A stretch of DNA of 64,000 nucleotides. Origin: Tenacibaculum dicentrarchi. GTDB taxonomy: Bacteria > Bacteroidota > Bacteroidia > Flavobacteriales > Flavobacteriaceae. The stretch is from assembly GCF_964036635.1 (NCBI RefSeq), contig NZ_OZ038524.1, positions 2,485,001-2,549,000 on the forward strand, written 5' to 3'. Below the pieces are notes generated by a model. It was not told where the DNA came from. It made no database searches and saw nothing but the letters and a program-made list of their open reading frames with translations. The position numbers and the translations under genes were made by a program. How positions within the stretch are numbered: position 1 is the stretch's first letter; every line of letters starts with the position of its first letter. Shown here in pieces: positions 28,923 through 38,294 of the stretch.

Positions 28923-29311
28923 GTTTGTTTTTATAGTTAAATAATTTTAAATTGCCTTTCAAATAAATTGACACTGCAAAGATGAAACAGTATTAAACCT
29001 CTAATCGGTTAGTAATCGTTTGTTTTCGTTTGTAAATGAATGTAAACGTTTAATTTACTTTAATACTTCGTGTTTTATCAGAAAGTTGGCAACAATTCCC
29101 CTTTTTTCGGGAAAGAAAATAATTACTTTATGCTAACGTTTGGTTAGAATATAAGAGCAACGATGGGAATATTAAACTAAAAAGGAAATACTGAACAACG
29201 AAACATTATAAAATTTTTTAAGCAATGGAATGATAAACCTTTTTACAATTAATATTTGAATATTTGAAAAAACAAGAATTTGTAGTTGCATACTTAATAT
29301 AAAAAAGAATT
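28923..29311. other. Gene-free stretch between ssb and an unrecognised membrane gene
   Basis: No open frame with coding character, tRNA, terminator-quality hairpin or repeat copy was found. The sequence is AT-rich with several G-T-T-T runs (CGTTTGTTTTCGTTTGTAAA near 29017). Confidence 0.4.
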
Positions 29312-29647
29312 ATGTCATATCTTTTGATAGTATTTTATTTTCTAATACTTTTAATACTTTTAATACAATTAGTACTACATAAATATAAAGGAAATAAAAT
29401 GACAAATGGGTTCATATTGTTTTTAAGTTTATTGTTTTATTTTGTGTTTTTCCAAATTATTTTCGAAATGAACAAACCCGAACCTATCGCAGATTCTGAA
29501 GGAAGAATTAGATATCCAAGGAATTGTTTGTTGCCTACACCTATGGTTGCCATTATTTTTTGTTTTCCTGGGTGGTTTACCTCAATATTAACATATGTAG
29601 GCTGGATTATTTATACAAAGTACAATCAGAAACTAAAGAATAGTTGA
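29312..29647 (+). CDS. Unrecognised small membrane protein
   Basis: I do not recognise this 111-residue protein. It has three hydrophobic segments: residues 2-22, about 32-53, and about 78-100. Between the second and third lies a polar loop rich in Pro, Glu and Arg (NKPEPIADSEGRIRYPR). There is no signal for a partner gene. It lies in a patch of genes without assignable function between ssb and the pyk region, so I read it as accessory. Confidence 0.6.
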   Translation: MSYLLIVFYFLILLILLIQLVLHKYKGNKMTNGFILFLSLLFYFVFFQIIFEMNKPEPIADSEGRIRYPRNCLLPTPMVAIIFCFPGWFTSILTYVGWIIYTKYNQKLKNS

Positions 29648-29677
29648 CATACAAATAACTTTTATGAATATAAATTA

Positions 29678-29829
29678 GTGTTTTAGAGTAAATTAATGCC
29701 GAAAAACGAAGGCTAAAAACATTGATAGCCAGTACAGTATAATATTAATTGCTGATTTTAGCCAATTTACGAAAGTCCTTGCAGACTTTCTATCCGTGAT
29801 TTATTTACTAACTTTAGTGCTTAAAACAC
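29678..29829. repeat. Nested inverted-repeat element, possible structured RNA or recombination site
   Basis: Four complementary pairs nest in one 152-base block: GTGTTTTA (29678) with TAAAACAC (29822), AGTAAAT (29687) with ATTTACT (29803), GGCTAAAA (29711) with TTTTAGCC (29756), and GAAAGTC (29771) with GACTTTC (29784). Drawn out, this is a closing stem with two inner hairpins. It lies between two unrecognised genes. Confidence 0.45.
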
Positions 29830-29861
29830 GCAACTAATCTTATATATAAACGCTATAACTA

Positions 29862-31697
29862 ATGCAAAATGTGAATATAGTTTTTACTTTAATTTTATTT
29901 AGTTGTTTAAGAAATCTTTCTGCTCAAGAGAAAGTAGTTGCTGTTTCTGGAAAATTTATGGAGCAAAACAGCACTTTATATATTAGTAAAGAAGTTCAAA
30001 GAGCATTATTTATAAAGACAAAAGGACATCTTATATTACCTGAATATGGGTTTATTTTAATGCTTACAGAAGAAGATGCAATAAAATACGACAGAAAATA
30101 TTTAGTAATAATTCCCTCAAAACATAGGTATGAATTTAATGATAGTAAAGGCAAAATTCTTAATCTAAAAGTATGCCAACTCACCCCTGATAATCCGTTT
30201 GTTTACTACATTAAAAACGATATAATTTCAAGTGATATAAACAAGGAGTTTTTTAAAATCACAACAATCAAAGATACTATTGAATACAGGCAGGTAAAAG
30301 GCAATCAGCATAAACTAACCTACACCAAAGAATGGATTGAAAATATCGATAATCCGAAAGAAGTCGTCATTAAAACTAGCTCTAGGAATTGTGGGATAAC
30401 TGGTAAATATCTAAGAGAATTTGAATCAAAATCTGTTTTTTATAAAAAATCAATTTCCCATTTAGCAAAGCAACAATTACATTATGTCGCAAATTTATTT
30501 AGGGAAATCGATAGAGAGAACTGGACTAAAAAACAGTGGCAAGAATGGTTTGAAAACACCATAAATACCGAACCTAAAACACTGAAAGACTGCAACTCAA
30601 AAAACTGGAGTAAACCTTCATATTTCAAAAACAACTTTAGAGACCCAGCAAAATTTAATCTTAATTCAAGTAATAATCAAGTTTTACGAATAGAAGTAAA
30701 TCCTAACTACAAAAAGTATCAAAACAAACAAATTTTAGCTTTTGACCTTGAGCAAGGAGAAGATTTTAAAAGAAAATTTAATCCCAAAAATATTCCTAAT
30801 GGCATTAAAGCAATTGAAAGTAATAATGATAACTTATATTTAATAAATAAGTATTTCAAATGGTTTCATTATAAACTAAACACAGAAACTGATAACTATG
30901 ATTTGGTTTCTAAAAAGGATATTCTTCCTCCTAAATTCACTAAAAACAAAAAAAGACCTCCTATTGACCAAACTTATACAAATCTTACTAATATGTTTTT
31001 TACGTTTCAAACAGAAGATACAAAAGAAATTTACATCGTAAGTCTAAACACTAAAAATGGAGAAACCACAGCGATAAAAAGTATTACCGAGCTTACAAAA
31101 AGAGTTGATATTAAATATGATAAAAAAAACAGTTCAATTGCTAAATTAAACTACGGAAGTAATACTAGTCAATATTTTATTACCGCCTTTGGAAGTCATA
31201 ATAATTATTATATTATAAAAATGAATAGCAATTTAAATAATGTAAGTCTAAGTAAAATTTCATCTAAAATTCAAGATAAATTTACGGCTATTCAATCTTC
31301 TAATTTAATTCAGTTTATTAACCAAGATGACGACTATTATAATAGGGGTAAAAATCCAAAAATTAATGTATGGACATACAGCCTTGATTTAAAAAAAGTA
31401 AACGAAAAATTTATCCCAGTAAATCACAATTACAATAGATATTCTTCAATCATAGTCAAAAATAAAAGTGGCTTTGGTATTGTAAGTACTCATAGAACAA
31501 ATTATTTATACCAAATAACATATCGAGAATTTGACAATAACAAAAAACTTATTAATGAAAAATGCGTCTATTCAAATTTACCAATAGAAGAAATAAATAG
31601 TACTAATAATTTACAATTAGAATATTTAAAAAAAATTAATAGCAAAATGTATCTTTTTTTTAACGATGGTAAAGCATTACGATTTTCAGAATTTTAA
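29862..31697 (+). CDS. Unrecognised exported protein
   Basis: A 611-residue protein that I cannot assign. It begins with a probable signal peptide (MQNVNIVFTLILFSCLRNLS, with the cleavage region near AQEK). The N-terminal part (to about residue 240) is mixed alpha/beta with many Lys, Asn and Tyr. The second half has repeated short beta-strand pairs such as IEVNPNYKKYQNKQILAFD, NDNLYLINKYF and KEIYIVSLNTKNGE, which would suit a beta-propeller-like fold, but this is a guess. No Cys-based or catalytic motif stands out. Its neighbours are also unassigned or unrelated, so it is probably accessory cargo. Confidence 0.6.
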   Translation: MQNVNIVFTLILFSCLRNLSAQEKVVAVSGKFMEQNSTLYISKEVQRALFIKTKGHLILPEYGFILMLTEEDAIKYDRKYLVIIPSKHRYEFNDSKGKILNLKVCQLTPDNPFVYYIKNDIISSDINKEFFKITTIKDTIEYRQVKGNQHKLTYTKEWIENIDNPKEVVIKTSSRNCGITGKYLREFESKSVFYKKSISHLAKQQLHYVANLFREIDRENWTKKQWQEWFENTINTEPKTLKDCNSKNWSKPSYFKNNFRDPAKFNLNSSNNQVLRIEVNPNYKKYQNKQILAFDLEQGEDFKRKFNPKNIPNGIKAIESNNDNLYLINKYFKWFHYKLNTETDNYDLVSKKDILPPKFTKNKKRPPIDQTYTNLTNMFFTFQTEDTKEIYIVSLNTKNGETTAIKSITELTKRVDIKYDKKNSSIAKLNYGSNTSQYFITAFGSHNNYYIIKMNSNLNNVSLSKISSKIQDKFTAIQSSNLIQFINQDDDYYNRGKNPKINVWTYSLDLKKVNEKFIPVNHNYNRYSSIIVKNKSGFGIVSTHRTNYLYQITYREFDNNKKLINEKCVYSNLPIEEINSTNNLQLEYLKKINSKMYLFFNDGKALRFSEF

Positions 31698-31801
31698 AAG
31701 GATATTCTTTTATATAAAAATTATTTTGAGAAGTTCTAATGTTGTAATACTTCTAAAAACACACTATTTTGTAACATCAACTTATAAATATATGAGACCT
31801 T

Positions 31802-32152
31802 ATGGAATATAAGAAATGTTTAGAATGTGAAAACAAGGTTATCGGTCGAATTGATAAAAAATTCTGTTCTGATTATTGTAGAAATGCCTATAATAACAAA
31901 GTTAATAAACAGAGTAAAAACCTGATTAGAAACACGAATAATCGCTTGCGAAAAAACTATAAAACACTAAGCGAACTAAATATTTCAGGAAAAACAAAAG
32001 TAAGCAGGCGCACATTATTTGACAAAGGATTTGACTTTAAATTCATTACATCAATATATACTACAAAAACAGGAAACACCTATTTTTATGTATATGACCA
32101 AGGTTATTTAGTACTCGAAAACGAACTTTATTTATTAGTTAAACAAGATTAA
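31802..32152 (+). CDS. Small zinc-ribbon-type protein
   Basis: A 116-residue cytoplasmic protein with an N-terminal Cys cluster: CLEC at residues 6-9 and CSDYC at about 22-26, spaced as in a zinc ribbon (DUF2116-like). The rest is basic at first (RNTNNRLRKNYKTL) and then beta-rich (FITSIYTTKTGNTYFYVYDQ). I recall near-identical layouts as common hypothetical proteins in flavobacteria. Nucleic-acid binding is plausible from the ribbon plus basic helix, but not shown. It is convergent with pyk. Confidence 0.75.
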   Translation: MEYKKCLECENKVIGRIDKKFCSDYCRNAYNNKVNKQSKNLIRNTNNRLRKNYKTLSELNISGKTKVSRRTLFDKGFDFKFITSIYTTKTGNTYFYVYDQGYLVLENELYLLVKQD

Positions 32153-32188
32153 AAAAAGCGTTTTACTTTAGTAGTAAAACGCTTTTTT
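32152..32188. terminator. Bidirectional terminator between the zinc-ribbon gene and pyk
   Basis: A6-GCGTTTTACT and AGTAAAACGC-T6 form a 16-bp stem with a 5-base loop; the left end overlaps the last base of the zinc-ribbon gene's stop codon. Confidence 0.88.
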
Positions 32189-32206
32189 AATACTATTATT
32201 AAAAAA

Positions 32207-33634
32207 CTATGCTATTTGAGATACACGCAAAGTATTTACCATTCCTTTTGCTTGTACAGGCATTGACGATAAATTAATCATAAAATCGCCAGTTTTCACA
32301 AAACCTTTTTCTTTTGCTATTTCGTTAATATCTTCTAGGGTATCATCGGTACTTAAATTTCTATCGTAATAAAAAGCCCTAACTCCCCATAAAAGGTTTA
32401 ATTTTCCAAGTATTCTTTTTTCAGATGAAAAAGCTAATACGTGCGATTTTGGTCGCCATGCCGAAACTTGAAAAGCTGTATATCCACTATTTGTTAAAGT
32501 TGTAATTGCTGATGCTTTCATATCATCTGCCATTAAAGCAGCGTGATGACATATCGATTTTGTAATAAATCTATTAGTACGAATATGTGGTGCTTCTTGT
32601 GGTACTTCTATTAAATTTGAAAACTCAACACTTCCGATAATTTCAGTCATTTTTTGAATAACTCTTAAAGGATGCTTTCCTACTGATGTTTCACCTGAAA
32701 GCATAACTGCATCTGCTCCATCCATAATTGAATTTGCAACATCGTTTACCTCTGCTCTTGTTGGAACGGCATTTTCAATCATGGTTTCCATCATTTGAGT
32801 AGCAATAATTACAGGAATTCTTGCTTGTTTAGCTCTTCGAACCAACATTTTTTGAATTAATGGAACATCTTGCATTGGTATTTCTACACCTAAATCACCA
32901 CGAGCTACCATTAACCCATCGCAATACGGAATTAAAGCATCGATATTTTCAATTGCTTCTGGTTTTTCAATTTTAGCAATTACAGGAACTCTATACATAG
33001 AGTTTTGGTCTATTAAATCGCGTAACATTCTCAAATCTTCAGGATTTCTAACAAATGATAAAGCAATCCAATCTACTTCTTGTTGTAAAGCAAAAATTGC
33101 ATCTTTTTTATCTTTTTCCGTTAATGCTGGTAATGAGATATTAGTATTTGGTAAATTAACCCCTTTTTTTGAACTTAAAATACCACCTACAACTACTTTT
33201 GTTTTTACTTCTTTATGTTTATCAGTAGAAACTACTTCAAATAATAATTTTCCATCATCTACTAAAATATGTTCTCCTGCTTTCACATCTTTAGGAAAAC
33301 GTTGATAAGTCATAAATGCTTTTTCGTTTGTACCAATACATTCTTCTGTTGTAAAAGTAAATGTGTCACCTGCTTTTAATTCTACAGCATCATTCATAAC
33401 TCCTACACGTAATTTAGGACCTTGTAAATCAGCTAAAATTGCTAGGTTATAACCTTTTTCTTCATTAATTTCTCTTATTTCTCGAATACGATTTTTTACA
33501 TTATCATAATCGGCATGTGAAAAATTTACTCTAAAAACATTAACTCCAGCAGTTGCCATTTCTGTTAAAATTTCTTTGTTGTTAATTGCAGGACCTAATG
33601 TTGCTACTATTTTTGTTTTTTTATTGTGTGGCAT
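32207..33634 (-). CDS. pyk: Pyruvate kinase
   Basis: Transfers phosphate from phosphoenolpyruvate to ADP at the end of glycolysis. The 475-residue length is normal. The barrel starts KKTKIVATLGPA, with the substrate loop VFRVNFSHA at about 33-41, the PEP/metal region VIAKIEKPEAIENID and MVARGDLGVEIP, and the IATQMMETM helix. The C-terminal domain completes the fold. It is the last gene of the acpP-fabF-rnc-IPExxxVDY-pyk run, three bases after the preceding stop codon. Confidence 0.97.
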   Translation of the reverse strand: MPHNKKTKIVATLGPAINNKEILTEMATAGVNVFRVNFSHADYDNVKNRIREIREINEEKGYNLAILADLQGPKLRVGVMNDAVELKAGDTFTFTTEECIGTNEKAFMTYQRFPKDVKAGEHILVDDGKLLFEVVSTDKHKEVKTKVVVGGILSSKKGVNLPNTNISLPALTEKDKKDAIFALQQEVDWIALSFVRNPEDLRMLRDLIDQNSMYRVPVIAKIEKPEAIENIDALIPYCDGLMVARGDLGVEIPMQDVPLIQKMLVRRAKQARIPVIIATQMMETMIENAVPTRAEVNDVANSIMDGADAVMLSGETSVGKHPLRVIQKMTEIIGSVEFSNLIEVPQEAPHIRTNRFITKSICHHAALMADDMKASAITTLTNSGYTAFQVSAWRPKSHVLAFSSEKRILGKLNLLWGVRAFYYDRNLSTDDTLEDINEIAKEKGFVKTGDFMINLSSMPVQAKGMVNTLRVSQIA

Positions 33635-33637
33635 AAT

Positions 33638-34108
33638 TTAAAATATTAAAAAATCTTTCGACTTTAAAGATTCAACTTTTACTTCGTATGAGGTTATAAT
33701 TTGGGGAATTTCATTTATTTTTTTAATTATTTCAATAATGTAATTAATATCTAAACCACTTTCTATTTTTAAAAAATAGTCTATTTTTTGTTTTTCTGGA
33801 AGAAGATATTTAACTTCATTTTTTTTATCAAAAATAGTTGTTACTCCTATTTTATCAATAGCCTTATAAGAATTAGCTATTAAAAACCAATCGTAGCCCA
33901 ATACTGTATCTTTATATTCATATACAGGATAAAAAAATGTATTATTTTTTTCTGTGAAGTCTAAATTATAAACTGCTTTACTAAATTTTGTACCTAAAAA
34001 TTTATTTAGTAAATAGGCTAGTTTATATTCATCTAGTACTGTTTGAACACCTATTAATGTATAATCATTAATAGATAACTCATCTATATTTAATGTATAA
34101 GTAACCAT
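33638..34108 (-). CDS. IPExxxVDY-family protein
   Basis: A 156-residue protein of the Bacteroidota-specific IPExxxVDY family, named for a signature that reads LPEKQKIDYFL here (about residues 103-113). Function is unknown. No signal peptide or membrane segment. It lies three bases upstream of pyk and 82 bases downstream of rnc, the position this family normally holds in flavobacteria. I infer a housekeeping role linked to the operon, nothing finer. Confidence 0.88.
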   Translation of the reverse strand: MVTYTLNIDELSINDYTLIGVQTVLDEYKLAYLLNKFLGTKFSKAVYNLDFTEKNNTFFYPVYEYKDTVLGYDWFLIANSYKAIDKIGVTTIFDKKNEVKYLLPEKQKIDYFLKIESGLDINYIIEIIKKINEIPQIITSYEVKVESLKSKDFLIF

Positions 34109-34190
34109 AAAACAATTATTTGCTTATGGCTAAATTACTGAATGTATCTAAATATAATGTGAATTTCAAGAAAACCTTTATGTAGTTATG

Positions 34191-34928
34191 TTAAGATTTT
34201 CCCATTTGTGTTTGCATTGCAAAATAAGCTCTTTTTGCGGCTATTTCTTCTGCTTTCTTTTTTGATGTAGCTCTTCCTTTTCCTGTAACCTTTCCATCAA
34301 TATGAAGTGTTACACTAAAGTGTTTTTTAGCTTGATTTCCTGAATCTTCAAATGATTCAAATTTATACTTTTTCTTATTTTTTTGACACCACTCAATAAC
34401 ATATCCTTTATAGCTCGATATTTTACCTTCTAGTCTTTCAATATTAACATATGGTAATATCACTTCCTTGTAAATAAATTCTAGGCAGTAATTATAACCT
34501 CTATCTAAATAAATAGCGCCAATTAAAGCTTCAAAAATATTACCATAAAGGTTATTACTTATATGTTCTTGTGCAATATTACTTTTTACAAAACGTATTA
34601 AATCTAAGTCTTTACCTAAAGTATTCAAATGCTCTCTACTAACTACTTTAGAGCGCATTTGAGTTAAATAACCTTCATCACCTTCAGGCACTTTTTTGTA
34701 TAAGTAAGATGCAATTACAGACCCTAAAATAGCATCGCCTAAAAACTCTAAACGTTCATAATTAATAGGGCGTCCTTTTTTATCAACTAATTTTAAAGAC
34801 CTGTGTGTAAATGCTTTTTTATAATGAGAAAGCTTTATAGGCTTAAAATTAAGTAGTTTTTTTAACTCGTAGTAAAAAATTTCATCCTCTTTATTTTGGG
34901 GTTTAACTATTCTACGAAGAAAATCCAT
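34191..34928 (-). CDS. rnc: Ribonuclease III
   Basis: Cleaves double-stranded RNA in rRNA processing and mRNA turnover. The 245 residues show the catalytic signature ERLEFLGDAILGSVI (about 60-74) and the second acidic site in NLYGNIFEALIGAIYLDRGY, then a C-terminal double-stranded RNA-binding domain with KKAEEIAAKRAYFAMQ. It sits six bases downstream of fabF, as is usual in Bacteroidota. Confidence 0.97.
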   Translation of the reverse strand: MDFLRRIVKPQNKEDEIFYYELKKLLNFKPIKLSHYKKAFTHRSLKLVDKKGRPINYERLEFLGDAILGSVIASYLYKKVPEGDEGYLTQMRSKVVSREHLNTLGKDLDLIRFVKSNIAQEHISNNLYGNIFEALIGAIYLDRGYNYCLEFIYKEVILPYVNIERLEGKISSYKGYVIEWCQKNKKKYKFESFEDSGNQAKKHFSVTLHIDGKVTGKGRATSKKKAEEIAAKRAYFAMQTQMGKS

Positions 34929-34934
34929 ATATTA

Positions 34935-36185
34935 TTAATCTAATTTTCTAAAAACTACACAAGCATTATGCCCACCAAAACCAAATGTATTACTCATCGC
35001 TACTTTAACATCTCTTTTTTGAGGTTTATTTAGTGTTAAATTTAATTCAGGATTAATATTTTGATCAACATTAACATGATTAATTGTTGGAGGAATAATT
35101 CCATGTTCCATTGCTAATATTGCAGCAATAGATTCAACAGCACCAGCAGCACCTAATAAATGCCCTGTCATAGATTTTGTTGAGTTAATATTAATATTTT
35201 TAGCATGTTCACCAAAAACCTTAGAAATTGCCTTTAATTCGGCTACATCTCCTAATGGAGTAGAAGTACCATGTGTGTTAATGTGGTCAACATCTTCTGG
35301 TTGAAGCCCTGCATTTTCTAAACAGTTTTTCATTACAGCAACAACTCCAATACCTTCAGGATGTGGCGCAGTCATGTGGTGTGCATCTGATGACATACCT
35401 CCACCAATAACTTCTGCATAAATTTTAGCTCCACGAGCTTTTGCATGTTCGTACTCTTCTAAAACAATTGCTCCAGCTCCTTCACCTAAAACAAAACCAT
35501 CACGGTTTGCATCAAAAGGTTTTGATGCCGATGTTGCATTTTCATTATTTGTAGAAAGTGCATGCATTGCGTTAAAACCTCCAACACCTGCATATGTAAT
35601 TGCAGCTTCACTACCTCCTGTTACAATAACATCACAGTGCCCTAATCTGATATAGTTTAAGGCATCAATCATTGCATTTGCCGATGATGCACAAGCAGAT
35701 ACCGTTGTATAATTAGGTCCCATAAATCCATTTTTAATAGAAATATGACCTGGTGCGATATCAGCAATCATTTTAGGTATAAAAAATGGATTAAACCTAG
35801 GGGTACCGTCACCAGCACCAAAGTTTATTGCTTCGTTTTGAAAAGTTTCTAAACCTCCAATACCTGCTCCCCAAATTACACCTACTCTAAACTTGTTAAT
35901 TTGGTCTAAGTTTAATTTAGAATCTGCAATAGCTTCATCAGAAGCTACCATTGCATATTGGGTAAAGCGATCCATTTTACGGGCATCTTTCCTGTTAATG
36001 AAATCTGTTACCGTAAAGTTTTTTAACTCACATGCAAAACGAGTTTTGAACTTGGCAGCATCGAAATACGTTATAGGCGCTGCTCCGCTAACTCCGTTAA
36101 CTAAGCTATTCCAATATTCTTCTTTATTATTTCCTATTGGCGTTAATGCGCCAAGTCCAGTTACTACAACTCGTTTTAATTGCAT
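34935..36185 (-). CDS. fabF: Beta-ketoacyl-ACP synthase II
   Basis: Condenses malonyl-ACP with acyl-ACP in fatty-acid elongation. The 416 residues include the Cys-His-His triad: C165 in TVSACASSANA, H305 in NTHGTSTPLGD and H342 in MTGHLLGAAG. The thiolase fold is complete. It follows acpP after 17 bases and precedes rnc by 6 bases, so synthesis of the enzyme and its carrier protein is linked. Confidence 0.98.
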   Translation of the reverse strand: MQLKRVVVTGLGALTPIGNNKEEYWNSLVNGVSGAAPITYFDAAKFKTRFACELKNFTVTDFINRKDARKMDRFTQYAMVASDEAIADSKLNLDQINKFRVGVIWGAGIGGLETFQNEAINFGAGDGTPRFNPFFIPKMIADIAPGHISIKNGFMGPNYTTVSACASSANAMIDALNYIRLGHCDVIVTGGSEAAITYAGVGGFNAMHALSTNNENATSASKPFDANRDGFVLGEGAGAIVLEEYEHAKARGAKIYAEVIGGGMSSDAHHMTAPHPEGIGVVAVMKNCLENAGLQPEDVDHINTHGTSTPLGDVAELKAISKVFGEHAKNININSTKSMTGHLLGAAGAVESIAAILAMEHGIIPPTINHVNVDQNINPELNLTLNKPQKRDVKVAMSNTFGFGGHNACVVFRKLD

Positions 36186-36202
36186 ATGAATTTTATATAA
36201 AA

Positions 36203-36439
36203 TTATTTTTTAGCTTCTTCAATATAGCTAACTGCCTGTCCAACAGTCCCAATGTTTTCTGCTTGATCGTCTGGAATTTGGATATCAAATTCTTTTTCGA
36301 ATTCCATGATTAATTCAACAGTATCTAATGAATCTGCTCCTAAATCATTTGTGAAGCTTGCTTCGTTCGTTACTTCGTTATCGTCTACTCCTAATTTATC
36401 TACGATAATTGCTTTTACTCTTGATGCTATGTCTGACAT
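36203..36439 (-). CDS. acpP: Acyl carrier protein
   Basis: A 78-residue acidic four-helix protein carrying growing acyl chains on phosphopantetheine. The attachment site is S37 in [15 protein letters not shown] start at [15 protein letters not shown], the family N-terminus; a longer frame would add 14 residues running into the promoter region. It is the first gene of the operon reaching to pyk and is divergent from purN. Confidence 0.98.
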   Translation of the reverse strand: MSDIASRVKAIIVDKLGVDDNEVTNEASFTNDLGADSLDTVELIMEFEKEFDIQIPDDQAENIGTVGQAVSYIEEAKK

Positions 36440-36470
36440 AATTTGTTTGTTTTTAAATTTAAAGTCGAGG

Positions 36471-36478
36471 CAAAAATA
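36471..36478 (-). promoter_or_regulatory. -7 promoter box (TATTTTTG) for the acpP operon
   Basis: The minus strand reads TATTTTTG 31 bases upstream of the acpP ATG. No TTG at standard spacing was found. Confidence 0.5.
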
Positions 36479-36617
36479 CAAATCTTAGCTATTAATACTA
36501 ACTTTTGTACAAAAATGTGATGTTTTATATAAAAATAATTCTAAATCTTTTGCTACAAACACCGTCGTTGTTAATAATTATCCTTTTTTTTGTAGTAACA
36601 AAATAATCAAATTTAAC

Positions 36618-37205
36618 ATGAAACGTATCGTAATTTTTGCTTCAGGTTCGGGTAGTAATGCCGAAAATATTATTAAATACTTTCAAAAAAGTACAACCGC
36701 CACCGTTACTCATGTACTATCTAACAATGAACATGCCAAAGTTTTTGACAGATGTGAACGCCTACAAATTGACGCGTCATTATTTGATAAAGAGAGCTTT
36801 ACAAAAGATGACACTGTTTTATCTTTTTTACAAGCAGAAGCTGACATAATTGTACTTGCTGGTTTTTTATGGCGTATTCCTGCTAAAATAGTTGCTGCTT
36901 TTCCTAATAAAATCATCAATATTCACCCTGCTTTACTTCCTAAATACGGTGGAAAAGGCATGTATGGTAATAATGTTCATAAGGCAGTTAAAGAAAATAA
37001 CGAAGCTCAAACAGGTATTACCATTCATTATGTAAATGAAAATTACGATGAAGGTGCTATTATTTTTCAAGCAAAAACAGCTTTAACTCCTTCGGATTCT
37101 TCGGATGATATAGCCGCTAAAATTCATGTTTTAGAGCAGGATAATTTTCCTCAAGTTATTGAACAGGTCATTAAAAAAATTATTGAAGAAGACTTGAAGA
37201 AGTAA
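36618..37205 (+). CDS. purN: Phosphoribosylglycinamide formyltransferase
   Basis: Transfers formyl from 10-formyltetrahydrofolate to GAR in purine synthesis. The 195-residue protein has the N-terminal phosphate loop ASGSGSNAENI, the conserved NIHPALLPKYGGKGMYG with catalytic Asn and His, and the catalytic Asp region in NENYDEGAII. Divergent from acpP, an arrangement I recall as common in flavobacteria. It is followed nine bases later by an RNase H gene. Confidence 0.96.
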   Translation: MKRIVIFASGSGSNAENIIKYFQKSTTATVTHVLSNNEHAKVFDRCERLQIDASLFDKESFTKDDTVLSFLQAEADIIVLAGFLWRIPAKIVAAFPNKIINIHPALLPKYGGKGMYGNNVHKAVKENNEAQTGITIHYVNENYDEGAIIFQAKTALTPSDSSDDIAAKIHVLEQDNFPQVIEQVIKKIIEEDLKK

Positions 37206-37214
37206 TATCAAAAA

Positions 37215-37850
37215 ATGGCTAAAAAAAAATATTACGTCGTTTGGAAAGGTCAAAAAACAGGTGTTTTTACCTCTTGGAATGTTTGTAAAAAGTACATCAC
37301 TAATTTTCAAGGAGCCCAATACAAGGCTTTTATCGATCAAAAACAAGCCGAAATCGCTTTTACCAAAAGTTACGATGACTATAAAGGAAAAGACACCAAA
37401 AAAGTTATTTTATCTGATAAAGAAAAAGCAAGCTACGGAATACCTAATTTAGAAAGTATTTCAGTAGATGCCGCCTGTTCAGGAAACCCTGGCGTAATGG
37501 AATACAGGGGTGTTTTAACCAAAAGTAAAAAAGAAATTTTTAGGTTAGGTCCTTTTAAAAAAGGCACCAATAATATTGGTGAATTTTTAGCTTTAGTACA
37601 CGGAATTGCTCTTTTAAAGAATAAAAAAATGGATACCTACCCTATTTATTCTGATTCTAGAACAGCAATGAGTTGGGTTCAAAAAAAACAATGTAGAACA
37701 AACTTAGCTTTTAATAGTAGTAATCAAGAAATTTTAAATTTGATAAAACGTGCCGAAAAATGGCTCAAAGAAAACACTTATAACAACCCTATATTGAAAT
37801 GGGAAACCAAGGCTTGGGGTGAAATACCCGCCGATTTTGGCAGGAAATAA
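37215..37850 (+). CDS. Ribonuclease H1 with viroplasmin-type N-terminal domain
   Basis: A 211-residue fusion. Residues 1-50 are a small hybrid-binding (viroplasmin/caulimovirus-VI) domain, KKYYVVWKGQKTGVFTSWNV. From about 75 comes the RNase H fold: D in SVDAACSGNPG, E in NNIGEFLALVHG, D in YSDSRTAMSWV and the final D in AWGEIPADFGRK, giving the four metal ligands. It degrades RNA in RNA-DNA hybrids and complements RNase HII at 6.2 kb. It lies nine bases after purN. Confidence 0.92.
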   Translation: MAKKKYYVVWKGQKTGVFTSWNVCKKYITNFQGAQYKAFIDQKQAEIAFTKSYDDYKGKDTKKVILSDKEKASYGIPNLESISVDAACSGNPGVMEYRGVLTKSKKEIFRLGPFKKGTNNIGEFLALVHGIALLKNKKMDTYPIYSDSRTAMSWVQKKQCRTNLAFNSSNQEILNLIKRAEKWLKENTYNNPILKWETKAWGEIPADFGRK

Positions 37851-37860
37851 AATAACAAAA

Positions 37861-37894
37861 AAATAACCAAGTACAAATTTGTACTTGGTTATTT
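37861..37894. terminator. Bidirectional terminator, perfect 34-base palindrome
   Basis: AAATAACCAAGTACAAA is followed directly by its exact complement, between the RNase H gene and the convergent small exported protein. Confidence 0.8.
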
Positions 37895-37946
37895 CCAATT
37901 TATTAACAATAAGAAATTATTGTTAACGCACTATAGCTATTTAAAA

Positions 37947-38294
37947 CTATTTAATAGCCATTTTTGTTTCCTCTTTCCAGGTTTGAACACTTGCAATAAC
38001 ATTATTATTATAGTCAATTTCTTTTAAACCATCTTCTTTCCACATAAACCATTTCCCTACTTTTTTTCCTGCTTCATAATGTGCAATTGTAGTTTTAATG
38101 CCTTTCTCATTAAAAGAAATCCAAGTTCCTGTTAATTTTTTATCTTTAAAAAAGCCTTGTTCTTTTACTTGACCATTTTCATGAAAGTAAGTAGCTTTTA
38201 CTAAATCATTTTCTTTTTCAAATGTTGTTTCTGGCGTCTGAGCTTGCAATAATGATATAGATAATATGCAAACAACTAATATAAATTTTTTCAT
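37947..38294 (-). CDS. Small exported protein with MORN-like repeats
   Basis: A 115-residue exported protein. The signal peptide is MKKFILVVCILSISLLQAQ, which fixes the start at 38294; a longer frame would add 24 residues ahead of it. The mature part has MORN/YwqK-like units, for example YFHENGQVKEQGFFKDKKLT and ISFNEKGIKTTIAHYEAGKK, ending WFMWKEDGLKEIDY. Such repeats are common in Bacteroidota surface or periplasmic proteins; function unknown. Related proteins are sometimes labelled YwqK antitoxins, for which there is no evidence here. Confidence 0.75.
   Translation of the reverse strand: MKKFILVVCILSISLLQAQTPETTFEKENDLVKATYFHENGQVKEQGFFKDKKLTGTWISFNEKGIKTTIAHYEAGKKVGKWFMWKEDGLKEIDYNNNVIASVQTWKEETKMAIK

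Noticed and set aside
29678..29829. Calling the nested inverted repeat an integron attC site
   Set aside because: I could not find a convincing RYYYAAC/GTTRRRY core pair at the two ends and there is no integrase in the window.
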